This document shows positions 50,197 through 59,300 of a stretch of 64,000 bases of DNA, piece by piece; the stretch's first letter is position 1; every line of letters starts with the position of its first letter. A model generated the notes under the pieces. It was not told the origin of the DNA, did not search any database, and saw only the letters and a program-made list of their open reading frames with translations. A program made the position numbers and the translations under genes. The stretch is from CAZFLD01 sp964519835. GTDB lineage: Bacteria > Spirochaetota > Spirochaetia > DSM-27196 > CAZFLD01. Where the stretch lies: positions 81,746 to 145,745 of the forward strand of contig CAZFLD010000002.1 in assembly GCA_964519835.1 (NCBI GenBank). Reading direction: 5' to 3'.

Positions 50197-50742
50197 CTAG
50201 AGCCTAATCGTAAACGACCCCCGTGCTTTGTGATGGCTCGAAAAATTATCCGCCCCGTCCGGCCCCAGGGCCCAGATTACTTCTATGTCGTCGCCGGCCG
50301 CAAGTGCTTGATCGTATTCATCGCCCGCCGCAAGCGGCCGCCGCAAGCGAAGCCGAGTGAACCCGTCGGACTCCTCGCCGTCGATCAGCGTTAGGTCATC
50401 GTTACCGCCGATGGCAGTATCGGCGTTGTGCGCAAACATGCCCACGCCGAAGTCGTCTCTAACCATCACGTCCGTGCCCGAAACATAGCCGATTATGTAG
50501 TCCGCGTCCGCCATTGCCTGCGAGGGATTAAAGCCGATCGCCACCCATCCCGTCGTGGCACCTCCAACGTGGAACTCGATTTCGCTCCCGTCGATCCGCC
50601 ATCGCAGCTCGACGTCCTCCGTCACAAGCTCCATAAAGCCGTCATCAGCCTCAACAGGTCCCGCAGCCTCCTCGCTTTCTCCATTAGCAAAGACCAGGCC
50701 GGAAACGGCCAAAACCACAAGCACGAGTAAAAAACGTCTCAC
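50197..50742 (-). CDS. Secreted DOMON-domain protein
   Basis: 181 aa from GTG 50742, which has GGAGGAG 5 nt upstream. The signal peptide RRFLLVLVVLAVSGLVFANG ends in the V-F-A-N-G form common in spirochaetes, and the mature start GESEEA is typical. The rest is a DOMON/DOH-type beta sandwich: VELRWRIDGSEIEFHVGG, GWVAIGFNPSQAMADADYII, then GSFTIRL. Such domains bind haem or sugars. The GxGF-type loop and a Met near 90 and His residues (NFSSHHKARG) could be haem ligands, but this is not certain. It is a single gene. Its product should be in the periplasm or on the surface. Confidence 0.78.
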   Translation of the reverse strand: MRRFLLVLVVLAVSGLVFANGESEEAAGPVEADDGFMELVTEDVELRWRIDGSEIEFHVGGATTGWVAIGFNPSQAMADADYIIGYVSGTDVMVRDDFGVGMFAHNADTAIGGNDDLTLIDGEESDGFTRLRLRRPLAAGDEYDQALAAGDDIEVIWALGPDGADNFSSHHKARGSFTIRL

Positions 50743-50860
50743 AAGCACTCCTCCAAGCCGGGTGATTTTTCCGCGGACAGGCGCCCCCGGGGTCCGGCAA
50801 ACCAGAAAATACTCAAACCTAACCGGCCCGAACACCGCCTCGCCGGTTTTTTCGACGACC

Positions 50861-50920
50861 CGTGCAATCTGGTGGGATCAGGTGCAATCTGGTTCAATCT
50901 GGTGCAATCTGGTGGGATTC
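50861..50920 (+). repeat. Six-unit 10-bp tandem repeat
   Basis: Six consecutive decamers are in register: CGTGCAATCT, GGTGGGATCA, GGTGCAATCT, GGTTCAATCT, GGTGCAATCT, GGTGGGATTC. The period is one DNA helical turn and is not a multiple of three. It lies 44 bp before the lipoprotein start and upstream of TATCAT (50947-50952). Confidence 0.85.
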
Positions 50921-50964
50921 CCAGAGCGGGTGCGAAATGGTATCAGTATCATGAGGCTTTACCT

Positions 50965-51519
50965 GTGATTCAAAACTACCGCTTACTAATCATCGTATCT
51001 GTTATTGGTCTTGTCCTAGCCGCATGTCGGACGGCCGCGCCGGTGGAGGAAGAGCCGGACCGGTTGGAGGTGTACAGCTCCTACGGCGAGATCGAACCGG
51101 AAACCAACACGGCGCCGACGCAACTCGTCGAGGTGTATCGGGATCGCCTTGCCACGACGGACCGCGTGGGTGTGTTTTGGGATATCGGGGATGTGGTGTC
51201 GGTGGTCGGTGACGAGGAGGAAACGGTCCCGCTCACGCCGGGGCGTGAGGCGCACATTCGCTCCATTCTCGACGTGGATGAGATAGCAAACGTTTACGAG
51301 GTATCGGACGAAGAGGCGGCGGACATCACAATTCGTGTCAACCCAACGTTTACGATCACGGAAGACGAATCCGTCTACCTCGTGGACTACCGCTATGAGT
51401 ACCGGCTGATCGACACGAAGTCGCGGGAGATCTTAGGCCGCGATGCTTTTACGTTCCGGTTTGTTCAGCTACAGGATGCGGAAGACATCTCGAAGCTAGT
51501 CTTGTATCGGTGGGAGTAG
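50965..51519 (+). CDS. Lipoprotein, function unknown
   Basis: 184 aa from GTG 50965. The signal peptide ends with a lipobox: LLIIVSVIGLVLAAC (Cys21). The mature protein is acidic, with a long flexible start (PVEEEPDRLEVYSSYGEIEP) and beta-strand-rich blocks (ADITIRVNPTFTITEDESVY, VDYRYEYRLIDTKS). I do not recognise the family. The 10-bp repeat array ends 44 bp upstream. A longer frame back to GTG 50872 would read through part of the repeat and is rejected because the lipobox would then be too far from the N-terminus. The transporter gene follows after 4 nt. Confidence 0.75.
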   Translation: MIQNYRLLIIVSVIGLVLAACRTAAPVEEEPDRLEVYSSYGEIEPETNTAPTQLVEVYRDRLATTDRVGVFWDIGDVVSVVGDEEETVPLTPGREAHIRSILDVDEIANVYEVSDEEAADITIRVNPTFTITEDESVYLVDYRYEYRLIDTKSREILGRDAFTFRFVQLQDAEDISKLVLYRWE

Positions 51520-51523
51520 GCCC

Positions 51524-52537
51524 CTGTCGCATCGGGTCCTCGGCGCACTACAGCGAAATTGGTTTCTTGTCGGGATAGTTCTCGCCGCCGTTTTGGGGAC
51601 GGTTCTTGACGGTGCCGGCGCGGTCCTCAATCCCGGGGGTATCACAACCACCGTAATAACCGTCGGCCTCTTTTTGGTCATTGGATTGACACTACCGGCG
51701 GAACAGGTGCGAACGGGGGGCAAAAACGTTCGCTTCCACCTGACCGCGCAGCTGTTTATTTTCCTGATCACACCCGTGGCGTTTTTTGCGCTGTCGCGTT
51801 TGTTTGTTGGGTATTTCGACGGAATGCTGGCAACGGGAATTGTCGCGGTGGGTGTGCTGCCGACCACCGTCTCGAGCTGCGTTGTGCTTACGCAGAGCTC
51901 CGAAGGCAACACGGTAGCGGCGGTTTTCAACGCCGCCTTTGCAAATCTCATCGGCGTCGTGGTTTCCCCGGCCATTCTCTCGTTTTTGCTGAGCCGCGCG
52001 GGTGGCGGACTAGCGGCCGAGGAAATTCTCGTGACCTATCGCAACCTGGCTCTTCAGATGCTGCTTCCGATAGGAGTGGGACAGCTGATCCGGTTCCTCC
52101 TCAAGGAACGGGCCGTAAAGCTCAAAAAGCCGCTTTCCACCGCCGCAAACGCGGCGATTGTCAGCGTGGTGTTTTTTACGGTTTCGCGCAGTGCCGCAAA
52201 TCCGGAGTTCACCCACCGCCTGCTACAACTGCCTGTGCCGTTTTTGGGACTCGCTTTTGCCCATCTACTGCTCCTTGGAGCGGCGATGTTAGTCGCCTCA
52301 CTCTTAAAAATGCCACGAGAGGATCGTGTTGCATTGGGCTACGTCGCCCCGCAAAAGACCTTGGCACTCGGAGCCCCGCTTTTGACGACCTATTTTGCCT
52401 CGTCTCCGGAGGTCCTTGGTGTTGCAATACTGCCCGTCCTTTTCTACCACCTATTTCAGCTACTCGTTGCCGGACTACTCCGCGGGACGGTCTTTGCACC
52501 GAACAAGCCACGCCCCGAGCAAGCGGCCGAACGATAG
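51524..52537 (+). CDS. SBF-type (bile acid/arsenite-superfamily) transporter, likely CTG start
   Basis: 337 aa, about ten membrane segments, related to the SBF-like (YfeH-type) family of secondary transporters. Blocks include ITTTVITVGLFLVIGLTLPA, GVLPTTVSSCVVLTQSS, GNTVAAVFNAAFANLIGVVV and YVAPQKTLALGAPL. The first membrane helix (LVGIVLAAVLGTVL) lies upstream of the first in-frame TTG (51593). No ATG, GTG or TTG precedes it back to the frame stop at 51497. CTG 51524 has GGGAG 7 nt upstream and is the only start that keeps the first helix. The substrate is unknown. Confidence 0.75.
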   Translation: MSHRVLGALQRNWFLVGIVLAAVLGTVLDGAGAVLNPGGITTTVITVGLFLVIGLTLPAEQVRTGGKNVRFHLTAQLFIFLITPVAFFALSRLFVGYFDGMLATGIVAVGVLPTTVSSCVVLTQSSEGNTVAAVFNAAFANLIGVVVSPAILSFLLSRAGGGLAAEEILVTYRNLALQMLLPIGVGQLIRFLLKERAVKLKKPLSTAANAAIVSVVFFTVSRSAANPEFTHRLLQLPVPFLGLAFAHLLLLGAAMLVASLLKMPREDRVALGYVAPQKTLALGAPLLTTYFASSPEVLGVAILPVLFYHLFQLLVAGLLRGTVFAPNKPRPEQAAER

Positions 52538-52554
52538 AGCATTAGGAGCCCCCA

Positions 52555-54312
52555 ATGATCCACGTACCAGCAACCACCTACGATACCTACACGTCGCGGC
52601 GGTCCGCGGTTGTCGGCCTCGGTCCGGTTGTTGCCTCGAGCCAGCCGGCTGCAAGCCACATCGGTGTGCAAGTCATGGAAAACGGAGGCACCGCCGCGGA
52701 CGCTGCCGTTGCTACGGCGGCCGCGTTGCAGGTCACACAGCCCTGCTCGACAGGTCTTGGAGGTGACGCCTTTTTTGTGTACTACGAAGCCGAGACAGGG
52801 GGGGTATTTGCCCTAAACGGTTCAGGGGCGCTTGCGTCGTCGCTCGCATTTGATGATGTCGCGCGGGTCTCGGAAGACAAACGTCTGCCGCCGTTTCATC
52901 CCTACACGGTAACCGTGCCGGGCGCCGCCGGGGCATGGGAGGCACTCCGCAAGCGCTTTGGGCGCCTCACTTTGGCGTCCTTGCTGGAGCCGGCGGCGAA
53001 CCTCGCCGACCGCGGCTTTGCGGTCGCTCCGATGACGGCCTTGTGGTGGTCGGGAGGTGTGGACCGGCAGCTCAAACACCGACGTCACGGCCATGAGCTC
53101 CTGTTGGACGGAAGCGCGCCCCGCGCGGGTGAAGCGTTCCGCAATCCAACACTTGCGCACACGCTTTGGCAATTGGGAGCCGAGGGACCATCCCTTTTCT
53201 ACGGCGGCGAGATTGGCAGGCGAATCGTCGACGAGGTGCGGCACGAGGGCGGAGCTTTGAGTCTTGCGGACTTGGCTGCCTACGAGCCCGAATGGGTAGA
53301 GACGATTCACACCGATTTCGAGGGGTATCGGATACACGAATGCCCACCAAACGGGCAGGGATTGGCGGCACTCTTGGCCCTGGCGATATACCGCGAAGCC
53401 GTCCGACGGGTCGGCGCGCGCGACGCAAGTTCGCCGGATGCGGGTGTAGCCAAACACCTGCAGGTGGAGGCTATGCGCCTGGCCTTTGCCGACACGGCCA
53501 GATACCTAGGCGACCCCGGGTCGACCCCCGTGCCGGTCGAAGAGCTGTTGAGCCGGTCCTACGCGGCAGATCGGGCGCTGCTGCTGTCGCCGGACCGACG
53601 GATCGAGCAAGCAAGTCCGGGAAATCCCTTCCGCGCCGGGGACGACACGGTCTACTTCTGCACGGCGGACGACAAGGGCAACCTGTGTTCTTTTATCAAC
53701 AGCAACTACATGGGCTTTGGCACCGGGATCGTCCCCGAGGGTTGTGGTTTCTCGCTACAAAACCGCGGCCACGGCTTTTACGTGGAGGCGGGGCACCCCA
53801 ACGCACCGGCGCCGGGAAAGCGCCCCTACCACACGATTATTCCCGGCATGGCGGTGCGGATTCCGGCCGGTGCGGCCGACGACGGACGCCCGGCGGACAC
53901 GCGTAAAGGCGGCGCCGCGGAGGCCGCAGGCGGTGCAACCGGCGGCGGCGTCACCCGGAACGGTTGCGCCCTCAAGGCAATGGCGTTTGGCGTCATGGGG
54001 GGCATGATGCAGCCGCAGGGACATCTGCAGGTTGTGTCCGCCGTTCTTCGCGAAGGTCTCGATGCCCAGTCCGCCCTCGATGCGGCACGGTTTATGCTGG
54101 AGGGCGGCGAGGCCAACGGGAGGCTTTTGGTAGAGGATGGGATAGACGGCAAAGTTCTTGCTACACTACGGGCACGACATGGTGACGTCGAGGTTGTGAG
54201 CGGCCGTCGGCGCGCGATGTTCGGCCTCGGCCAAGTAATCGCCGTGGCTGATAACGACGTCCGATGGGCGGGCAGCGATCCGAGAGGTGACGGCACCGCA
54301 ATCGGGAGGTAG
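52555..54312 (+). CDS. Gamma-glutamyltransferase family protein
   Basis: 585 aa, Ntn-hydrolase made as a precursor that cleaves itself before the catalytic Thr. Blocks are GVQVMENGGTAADAAVATAAAL, STGLGGDAFFVYY and PGAAGAWEAL. The nucleophile is Thr365 (GDDTVYFCTADDKGN) and NRGHGFYVEAGHPN follows. Here the position after Thr365 is Val, not Thr/His. A Gly/Ala/Arg-rich insertion (about 443-475) interrupts the small subunit, unlike standard GGT. No signal peptide is visible, so it may be cytoplasmic (YwrD-like). AGGAGC precedes ATG 52555. The gene starts 17 nt after the transporter and 5 nt before malQ. Confidence 0.88.
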   Translation: MIHVPATTYDTYTSRRSAVVGLGPVVASSQPAASHIGVQVMENGGTAADAAVATAAALQVTQPCSTGLGGDAFFVYYEAETGGVFALNGSGALASSLAFDDVARVSEDKRLPPFHPYTVTVPGAAGAWEALRKRFGRLTLASLLEPAANLADRGFAVAPMTALWWSGGVDRQLKHRRHGHELLLDGSAPRAGEAFRNPTLAHTLWQLGAEGPSLFYGGEIGRRIVDEVRHEGGALSLADLAAYEPEWVETIHTDFEGYRIHECPPNGQGLAALLALAIYREAVRRVGARDASSPDAGVAKHLQVEAMRLAFADTARYLGDPGSTPVPVEELLSRSYAADRALLLSPDRRIEQASPGNPFRAGDDTVYFCTADDKGNLCSFINSNYMGFGTGIVPEGCGFSLQNRGHGFYVEAGHPNAPAPGKRPYHTIIPGMAVRIPAGAADDGRPADTRKGGAAEAAGGATGGGVTRNGCALKAMAFGVMGGMMQPQGHLQVVSAVLREGLDAQSALDAARFMLEGGEANGRLLVEDGIDGKVLATLRARHGDVEVVSGRRRAMFGLGQVIAVADNDVRWAGSDPRGDGTAIGR

Positions 54313-54317
54313 AACAA

Positions 54318-56276
54318 ATGGAGTTCCATCCACTCGACAGATATTACACGGGTGTAGCGGTGCCCGTGTCCGCGTTACGGACCGAGCTGGACACCGGTGT
54401 TGGCGAATTTGCCGATCTGGTGGAACTTGGAACGTGGGCGCGGGAAGCAGGTCTGTCGGTCATTCAGATATTGCCCGTGAACGACACCGGCAACTTCGCG
54501 TCGCCGTATAGCGCGCTTTCGGCCATCGCCCTTCATCCGATCTACATCAGAATATCCGATCTACCGGAGGCACATACTCCGCACCTCGACGATTTGGCGC
54601 GGCTAAAGAGCGATTTGGACTCGCTGACACGCGTGGATTATCAACGAGTTCTCTCGGGAAAGCTCGAAATCCTTCGAAACGTCTACGACGCGGCACGGGA
54701 CGGCGGTTTTGACTTCTCCGGCCTCGATGCCTGGATTGCCGACAACACGTGGGTTCGGCCGTACGGGGTATTTCGCACACTGCGCGAGCGGTATGGGGAA
54801 CAAGCGTGGACCGACTGGGAGGAGCACAAGAATCCAACGGACTCGGATATCGATCGGCTTTGGACGGAGCTCCCGGACGCCCGGTTTTTCGCGTGGATAC
54901 AATGGCGGCTGGAAGATCAGCTAAAAGATGCGGCCGAAGCGTGTCGCAACATGGGCGTTGCGCTCAAGGGTGACCTGCCGATCCTCATGGAGGAAGACAG
55001 CTGTGACGTCTGGTACCGGCGCGACATATTCCAAACCGAGCTCCGTGCGGGAGCACCGCCGGACTTTTTCAGCACCCTGGGACAGAACTGGGGGTTCCCG
55101 GCATACGATTGGGACCAAATCGAAAAAAATAAGTTCTCCTGGTGGCATGCCCGCCTTGCGCAGGCGGATAAGTTTTACCAAGCGTTTCGTATCGACCACG
55201 TCTTAGGATTCTTCCGCCTCTGGGTCATCCCCTCTGCCAACAGCTCGGGATTGATCGGCTATTTCGAGCCGTCGGCTCCGATCACCGAGGCCGACCTCCG
55301 GGCGATCGGACTCCCTGAGCACCGCGTGGTCTGGCTGTCCGAGCCGCATGTACGTGGTTCCATGATCCGCGAGGAATTTGGAGATAGTGCGACCGAGATC
55401 CTCAACACGTTTTTTGCCCGGATCGGCAACGAGGACCTGTTTCTGTTTGCGCCGTCGGTAGATGGCGAGCGCTTTATCGAGGAACACTGCGCCGACGATC
55501 AAATCCGCGGTCGCCTCCTCGAGCTGTATCGTGACCGGGCGTTGTTAAAGCGTGAAGACGGCGTGTACGCGCCGGCGTGGAACTTTAACAAGTGCACGCG
55601 CTTCTCAACGCTCTCGGCCGACGAGCAGCGCGCCTTCGCGGACCTCGTGGCCGACAAGCGCGAGCAATCCGAAAACCTCTGGGCCGAGCAGGGCCGGCGG
55701 CTGCTCTCCGGCCTGACCGGGGAGGTGTCGATGTTGGCCTGTGCCGAGGATCTGGGGGTCATTCCCCGCGCGGTTCCGGAGACGCTCTCCTCACTCGAGA
55801 TCTTGGGATTGCGTGTGCCGAGGTGGGCAAAGTGGTACGGCACGGAGGGTGAACCCTTTATCCACCCGAAGGACTATCCCTACCTTACGGTCTGCGCCCC
55901 GTCGGTCCACGACACGAGCACCATTCGCGGCTGGTTTCACGAGGATCGCCGGGAAGCGGTCGCATTCGCTCGGTCAATAGGGCTGGAGACGGACCCGGAT
56001 CAGGACTACGATGAGCATGTGGCCGAGCTTTTTCTCGACACCGTCGCGGAGACGAACTCGGCCCTTCTTGTTTTCCAGATTCAGGACTACATGGCCCTCG
56101 ACCGCTCACTCATCTCGGCCGATCCGGCCAATGAACGCATAAACGTGCCGGGCACGTACAACGATCAAAATTGGACCTATCGACTCCCCGTTACGATCGG
56201 GGAACTCCGTAAACGCAGTGAGGTGCGCGACAGAATCGCGAGAATAGCGGAACGGCGGAAGAACACCACGCGGTAG
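54318..56276 (+). CDS. malQ: 4-alpha-glucanotransferase (GH77)
   Basis: 652 aa. It transfers alpha-1,4-glucan segments between malto-oligosaccharides. The nucleophile is Asp293 (AFRIDHVLGFFR), the acid/base is Glu477 (CAEDLGVIP), and the third Asp is Asp532 (SVHDTSTIRGW). Other GH77 landmarks are VIQILPVNDTG, SPYSALSAIALHP and GDLPILMEEDSCDVW. GGGAGGT lies 6 nt before ATG 54318. The GH13 gene follows after 40 nt, so the two make a glycogen or maltodextrin-handling pair. Confidence 0.95.
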   Translation: MEFHPLDRYYTGVAVPVSALRTELDTGVGEFADLVELGTWAREAGLSVIQILPVNDTGNFASPYSALSAIALHPIYIRISDLPEAHTPHLDDLARLKSDLDSLTRVDYQRVLSGKLEILRNVYDAARDGGFDFSGLDAWIADNTWVRPYGVFRTLRERYGEQAWTDWEEHKNPTDSDIDRLWTELPDARFFAWIQWRLEDQLKDAAEACRNMGVALKGDLPILMEEDSCDVWYRRDIFQTELRAGAPPDFFSTLGQNWGFPAYDWDQIEKNKFSWWHARLAQADKFYQAFRIDHVLGFFRLWVIPSANSSGLIGYFEPSAPITEADLRAIGLPEHRVVWLSEPHVRGSMIREEFGDSATEILNTFFARIGNEDLFLFAPSVDGERFIEEHCADDQIRGRLLELYRDRALLKREDGVYAPAWNFNKCTRFSTLSADEQRAFADLVADKREQSENLWAEQGRRLLSGLTGEVSMLACAEDLGVIPRAVPETLSSLEILGLRVPRWAKWYGTEGEPFIHPKDYPYLTVCAPSVHDTSTIRGWFHEDRREAVAFARSIGLETDPDQDYDEHVAELFLDTVAETNSALLVFQIQDYMALDRSLISADPANERINVPGTYNDQNWTYRLPVTIGELRKRSEVRDRIARIAERRKNTTR

Positions 56277-56316
56277 GTAACCCGAACAAAGGCGGTGTCC
56301 GCCTAAGGAGATACCT

Positions 56317-59300
56317 ATGAAACAGAAGCACAACAGAGTCCCTCTCATTTTCGAACCGGGCCCGTTTTCACGCGCCGGACGAGAATTTCACATCGCGGCG
56401 ACTATTCGCAAGAAGCTGGAGCTCGACGAGACTCTTTTTGGACTCTCGGGAAACGTCGTCTTTGCGGACCTCAAGGCGGTACGCGAGTTTACCGGAAAGC
56501 TCAACGCGACCCTTGCCGACGGCGCGATATTCGCAACCGGCGACGTCAACGCTATGGGTCTTATCGACGAGATACTCCACTACATAGTGTCCCTCTACAA
56601 GAGCGAGTACGGGACCGACGTTATGCGCAGGGCGCTCGACCATCTTCGCCACTCCATCGGAAGCGCCAAAGTGGATGAGGCGCTCGAGCATTTTGTTCAC
56701 AGTTTCCCCCCCACCTCCGTGCACCAAGGCCATCAAACGGCCTCGGAGTATCTCGCCTCCGAGATCGAAGGCGAGTCGGGGGCGGAGGTTGCCCTCGAAG
56801 AGATGCTTCTGCTGTGGGTGGCAAACAGGAATCCCGCCCTCTCCTCGTTCGCCGATTTGTTCGGCGACAAGACGATGCGGGACCATACGGCTTACATGCC
56901 GCTTATGCACAGCTTCGGTGATTTTTTTCGGACACAGCCGACGTTCGGCCCGGAGAAGGAGACCCTCGTGGAGCTACTGCGGGCACCGGCGATTGCACGT
57001 CCCGATTCCTTACAGGACCAACTCTCCTACATCCGCAAACGTTGGAGTCATATTATCGGAGACTACCTCTTTCGCGTGTTGCGTGGCCTAGACGCGATTC
57101 GCGAGGAGCAGCAAGCGCGGTTTTCCGGACCGGGGCCGACACAGGTCCTTGACTACTCCAGCCTCGGGGAGGAGGAATCCGAGCGGTTTAGCGTAGACCG
57201 CGAATGGATGCCCCGTGCCGTGCTGATAGCCAAGAGCACCCTTGTGTGGCTGGACCAGCTCTCCCGCCGCTTTGACCGCGAGATTCGACGCCTGGACGAG
57301 ATACCTGACGAGGAGTTGGACAGGCTCGCCGACGCTGGTTTTTCGGGTCTGTGGTTGATAGGGCTTTGGGAGCGAAGCCGCGCATCCAAGCGCATCAAGC
57401 AGATGTGTGGCAATCCGGAGGCCGAGGCGTCGGCCTATTCACTTATGGACTACCAAATTGCCGACGAGCTCGGCGGCTGGGAGGCGCTACAGGTACTTCG
57501 AACCCGCTGTAACAACCGCGGGATTCGCCTTGCAAGCGACATGGTACCAAACCACACCGGTATCGACTCGCGTTGGATCTATGAGCACCCGGATTGGTTT
57601 GTTCAGCTCCCGTACTCCCCATTTCCGAGCTATACCTTCAACGGCGAGAACCTCTCCGAACGCGAGGGAGTCGGCATCTTCTTGGAAGACCACTACTACG
57701 ACAAGACGGACGCGGCGGTGGTGTTCAAACGGAGTGACGCCGGCGGCGACCGGTACATCTACCACGGCAACGACGGCACCTCCATGCCGTGGAACGACAC
57801 CGCGCAGCTCAACTTTTTGTATCCCGACGCCCGTGAGGCCGTTATCCAAACCATCCTCCACGTGGCGCGCAACTTCCCGATCATTCGCTTTGATGCGGCC
57901 ATGACCTTGGCAAAGCGGCACTACCAGCGCCTGTGGTTTCCGCAGCCGGGAGCCGGCGGCGACATAGCCTCCCGGTCCGAGCACGGGCTGACGCGCGAAG
58001 AGTTCGACCAGGCGATGCCGGTGGAGTTTTGGCGAGAGGTGGTGGACCGCGTTGCCGAAGAGGTACCGGACACCCTCTTGCTGGCGGAGGCCTTTTGGAT
58101 GATGGAGGGGTACTTCGTGCGGACTCTGGGCATGCACCGCGTGTACAACAGCGCGTTTATGAACATGCTCAAGAATCAGGAGAATGCAAAGTACCGCGAC
58201 ACCATCAAAAACACCATACAGTTCGACAAAGACATCCTAAAGCGCTTTGTGAACTTTATGAACAATCCCGACGAAGAGACGGCGGTTGCACAGTTTGGTA
58301 AGGACGACAAGTACTTTGGTGTCTGCACGCTTATGGTCACCATGCCGGGGCTCCCCATGTTCGGCCACGGACAGATCGAAGGCTTCACGGAAAAATACGG
58401 CATGGAGTACCGCAGGGCCTACTTGGACGAGCAGCCCGATGAGCACCTTATCGAGCGCCACCGACGTGAGATCTTTCCCTTGATAAAGCGACGTCACCTC
58501 TTTTCAGATGTCAAAAACTTCCACCTCTACGATTTTTTCTCCTCAGACGGTGCGGTCAACGAAGACGTTTTTGCGTACTCGAACAGCCATGGCGCCGAGC
58601 GAGCCTTGGTTGTCTACAACAATGCGTACGAGCAGGCGTCGGGCTGGATTAGGATGTCTACAGGGTACGTCGAGAAGGCCGAGGGGGGTCATAAGGACCA
58701 CCTGCAGAAGTCCCTGGCCGAGGCACTTGGACTTCACGCCGACGCGGACTTCTTTTGTATCCTCCACGAACAACGTTCCGGGAAATGGTTTATTCGAAAC
58801 AGCCGCGACCTCTGGACCGACGGCCTGTTTGTCGAGCTCACCGGATACGCCTGCCAGGTCTTCCTCGACATCTACGAGGTCGCCGATAACGCCTACTCTC
58901 ACTACGCGCGACTCGCCCGGCGCCTGGGCGGCGCCGGAGTGGACAACATCGACATCGCGCTTCGCGAGGTGTTTTTGGAGCCGCTCTACGCCGCTCTTGG
59001 AGAGATAGTCGGTCGCGACAACGTCGACCACCTCGCAAGCCTCATTCGAACCGGCGCGGCGCCGGATTCCGCTACGCTCACCGAGCTGACGGAACGGTAT
59101 CGAACGGCGCTCCATGGGGCGCGAACCTTTGCGGGGGTGGAAGTTCCCGTGGATCCCTTGGTGGACAGGTTCGAGGCGATGTTGATCAACGCGACAGCCG
59201 CGTCCGATCTTATCTTGCCGGAGGTAGCCAAGGATCAGGCGCAAACGCCGGCCGGTGTATCCCTGGAGAACAAGGCCGCCGCGGCGGCGACGGAAAGCGA

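Noticed and set aside
50861..50920. CRISPR array
   Set aside because: The repeats are 10-bp units with no spacers and no cas genes are nearby.
50872..50964. Extension of the lipoprotein back through the tandem repeat (GTG 50872)
   Set aside because: It would place the lipobox at residue 52, too deep for a lipoprotein signal, and would read the 10-bp repeat out of frame as coding.
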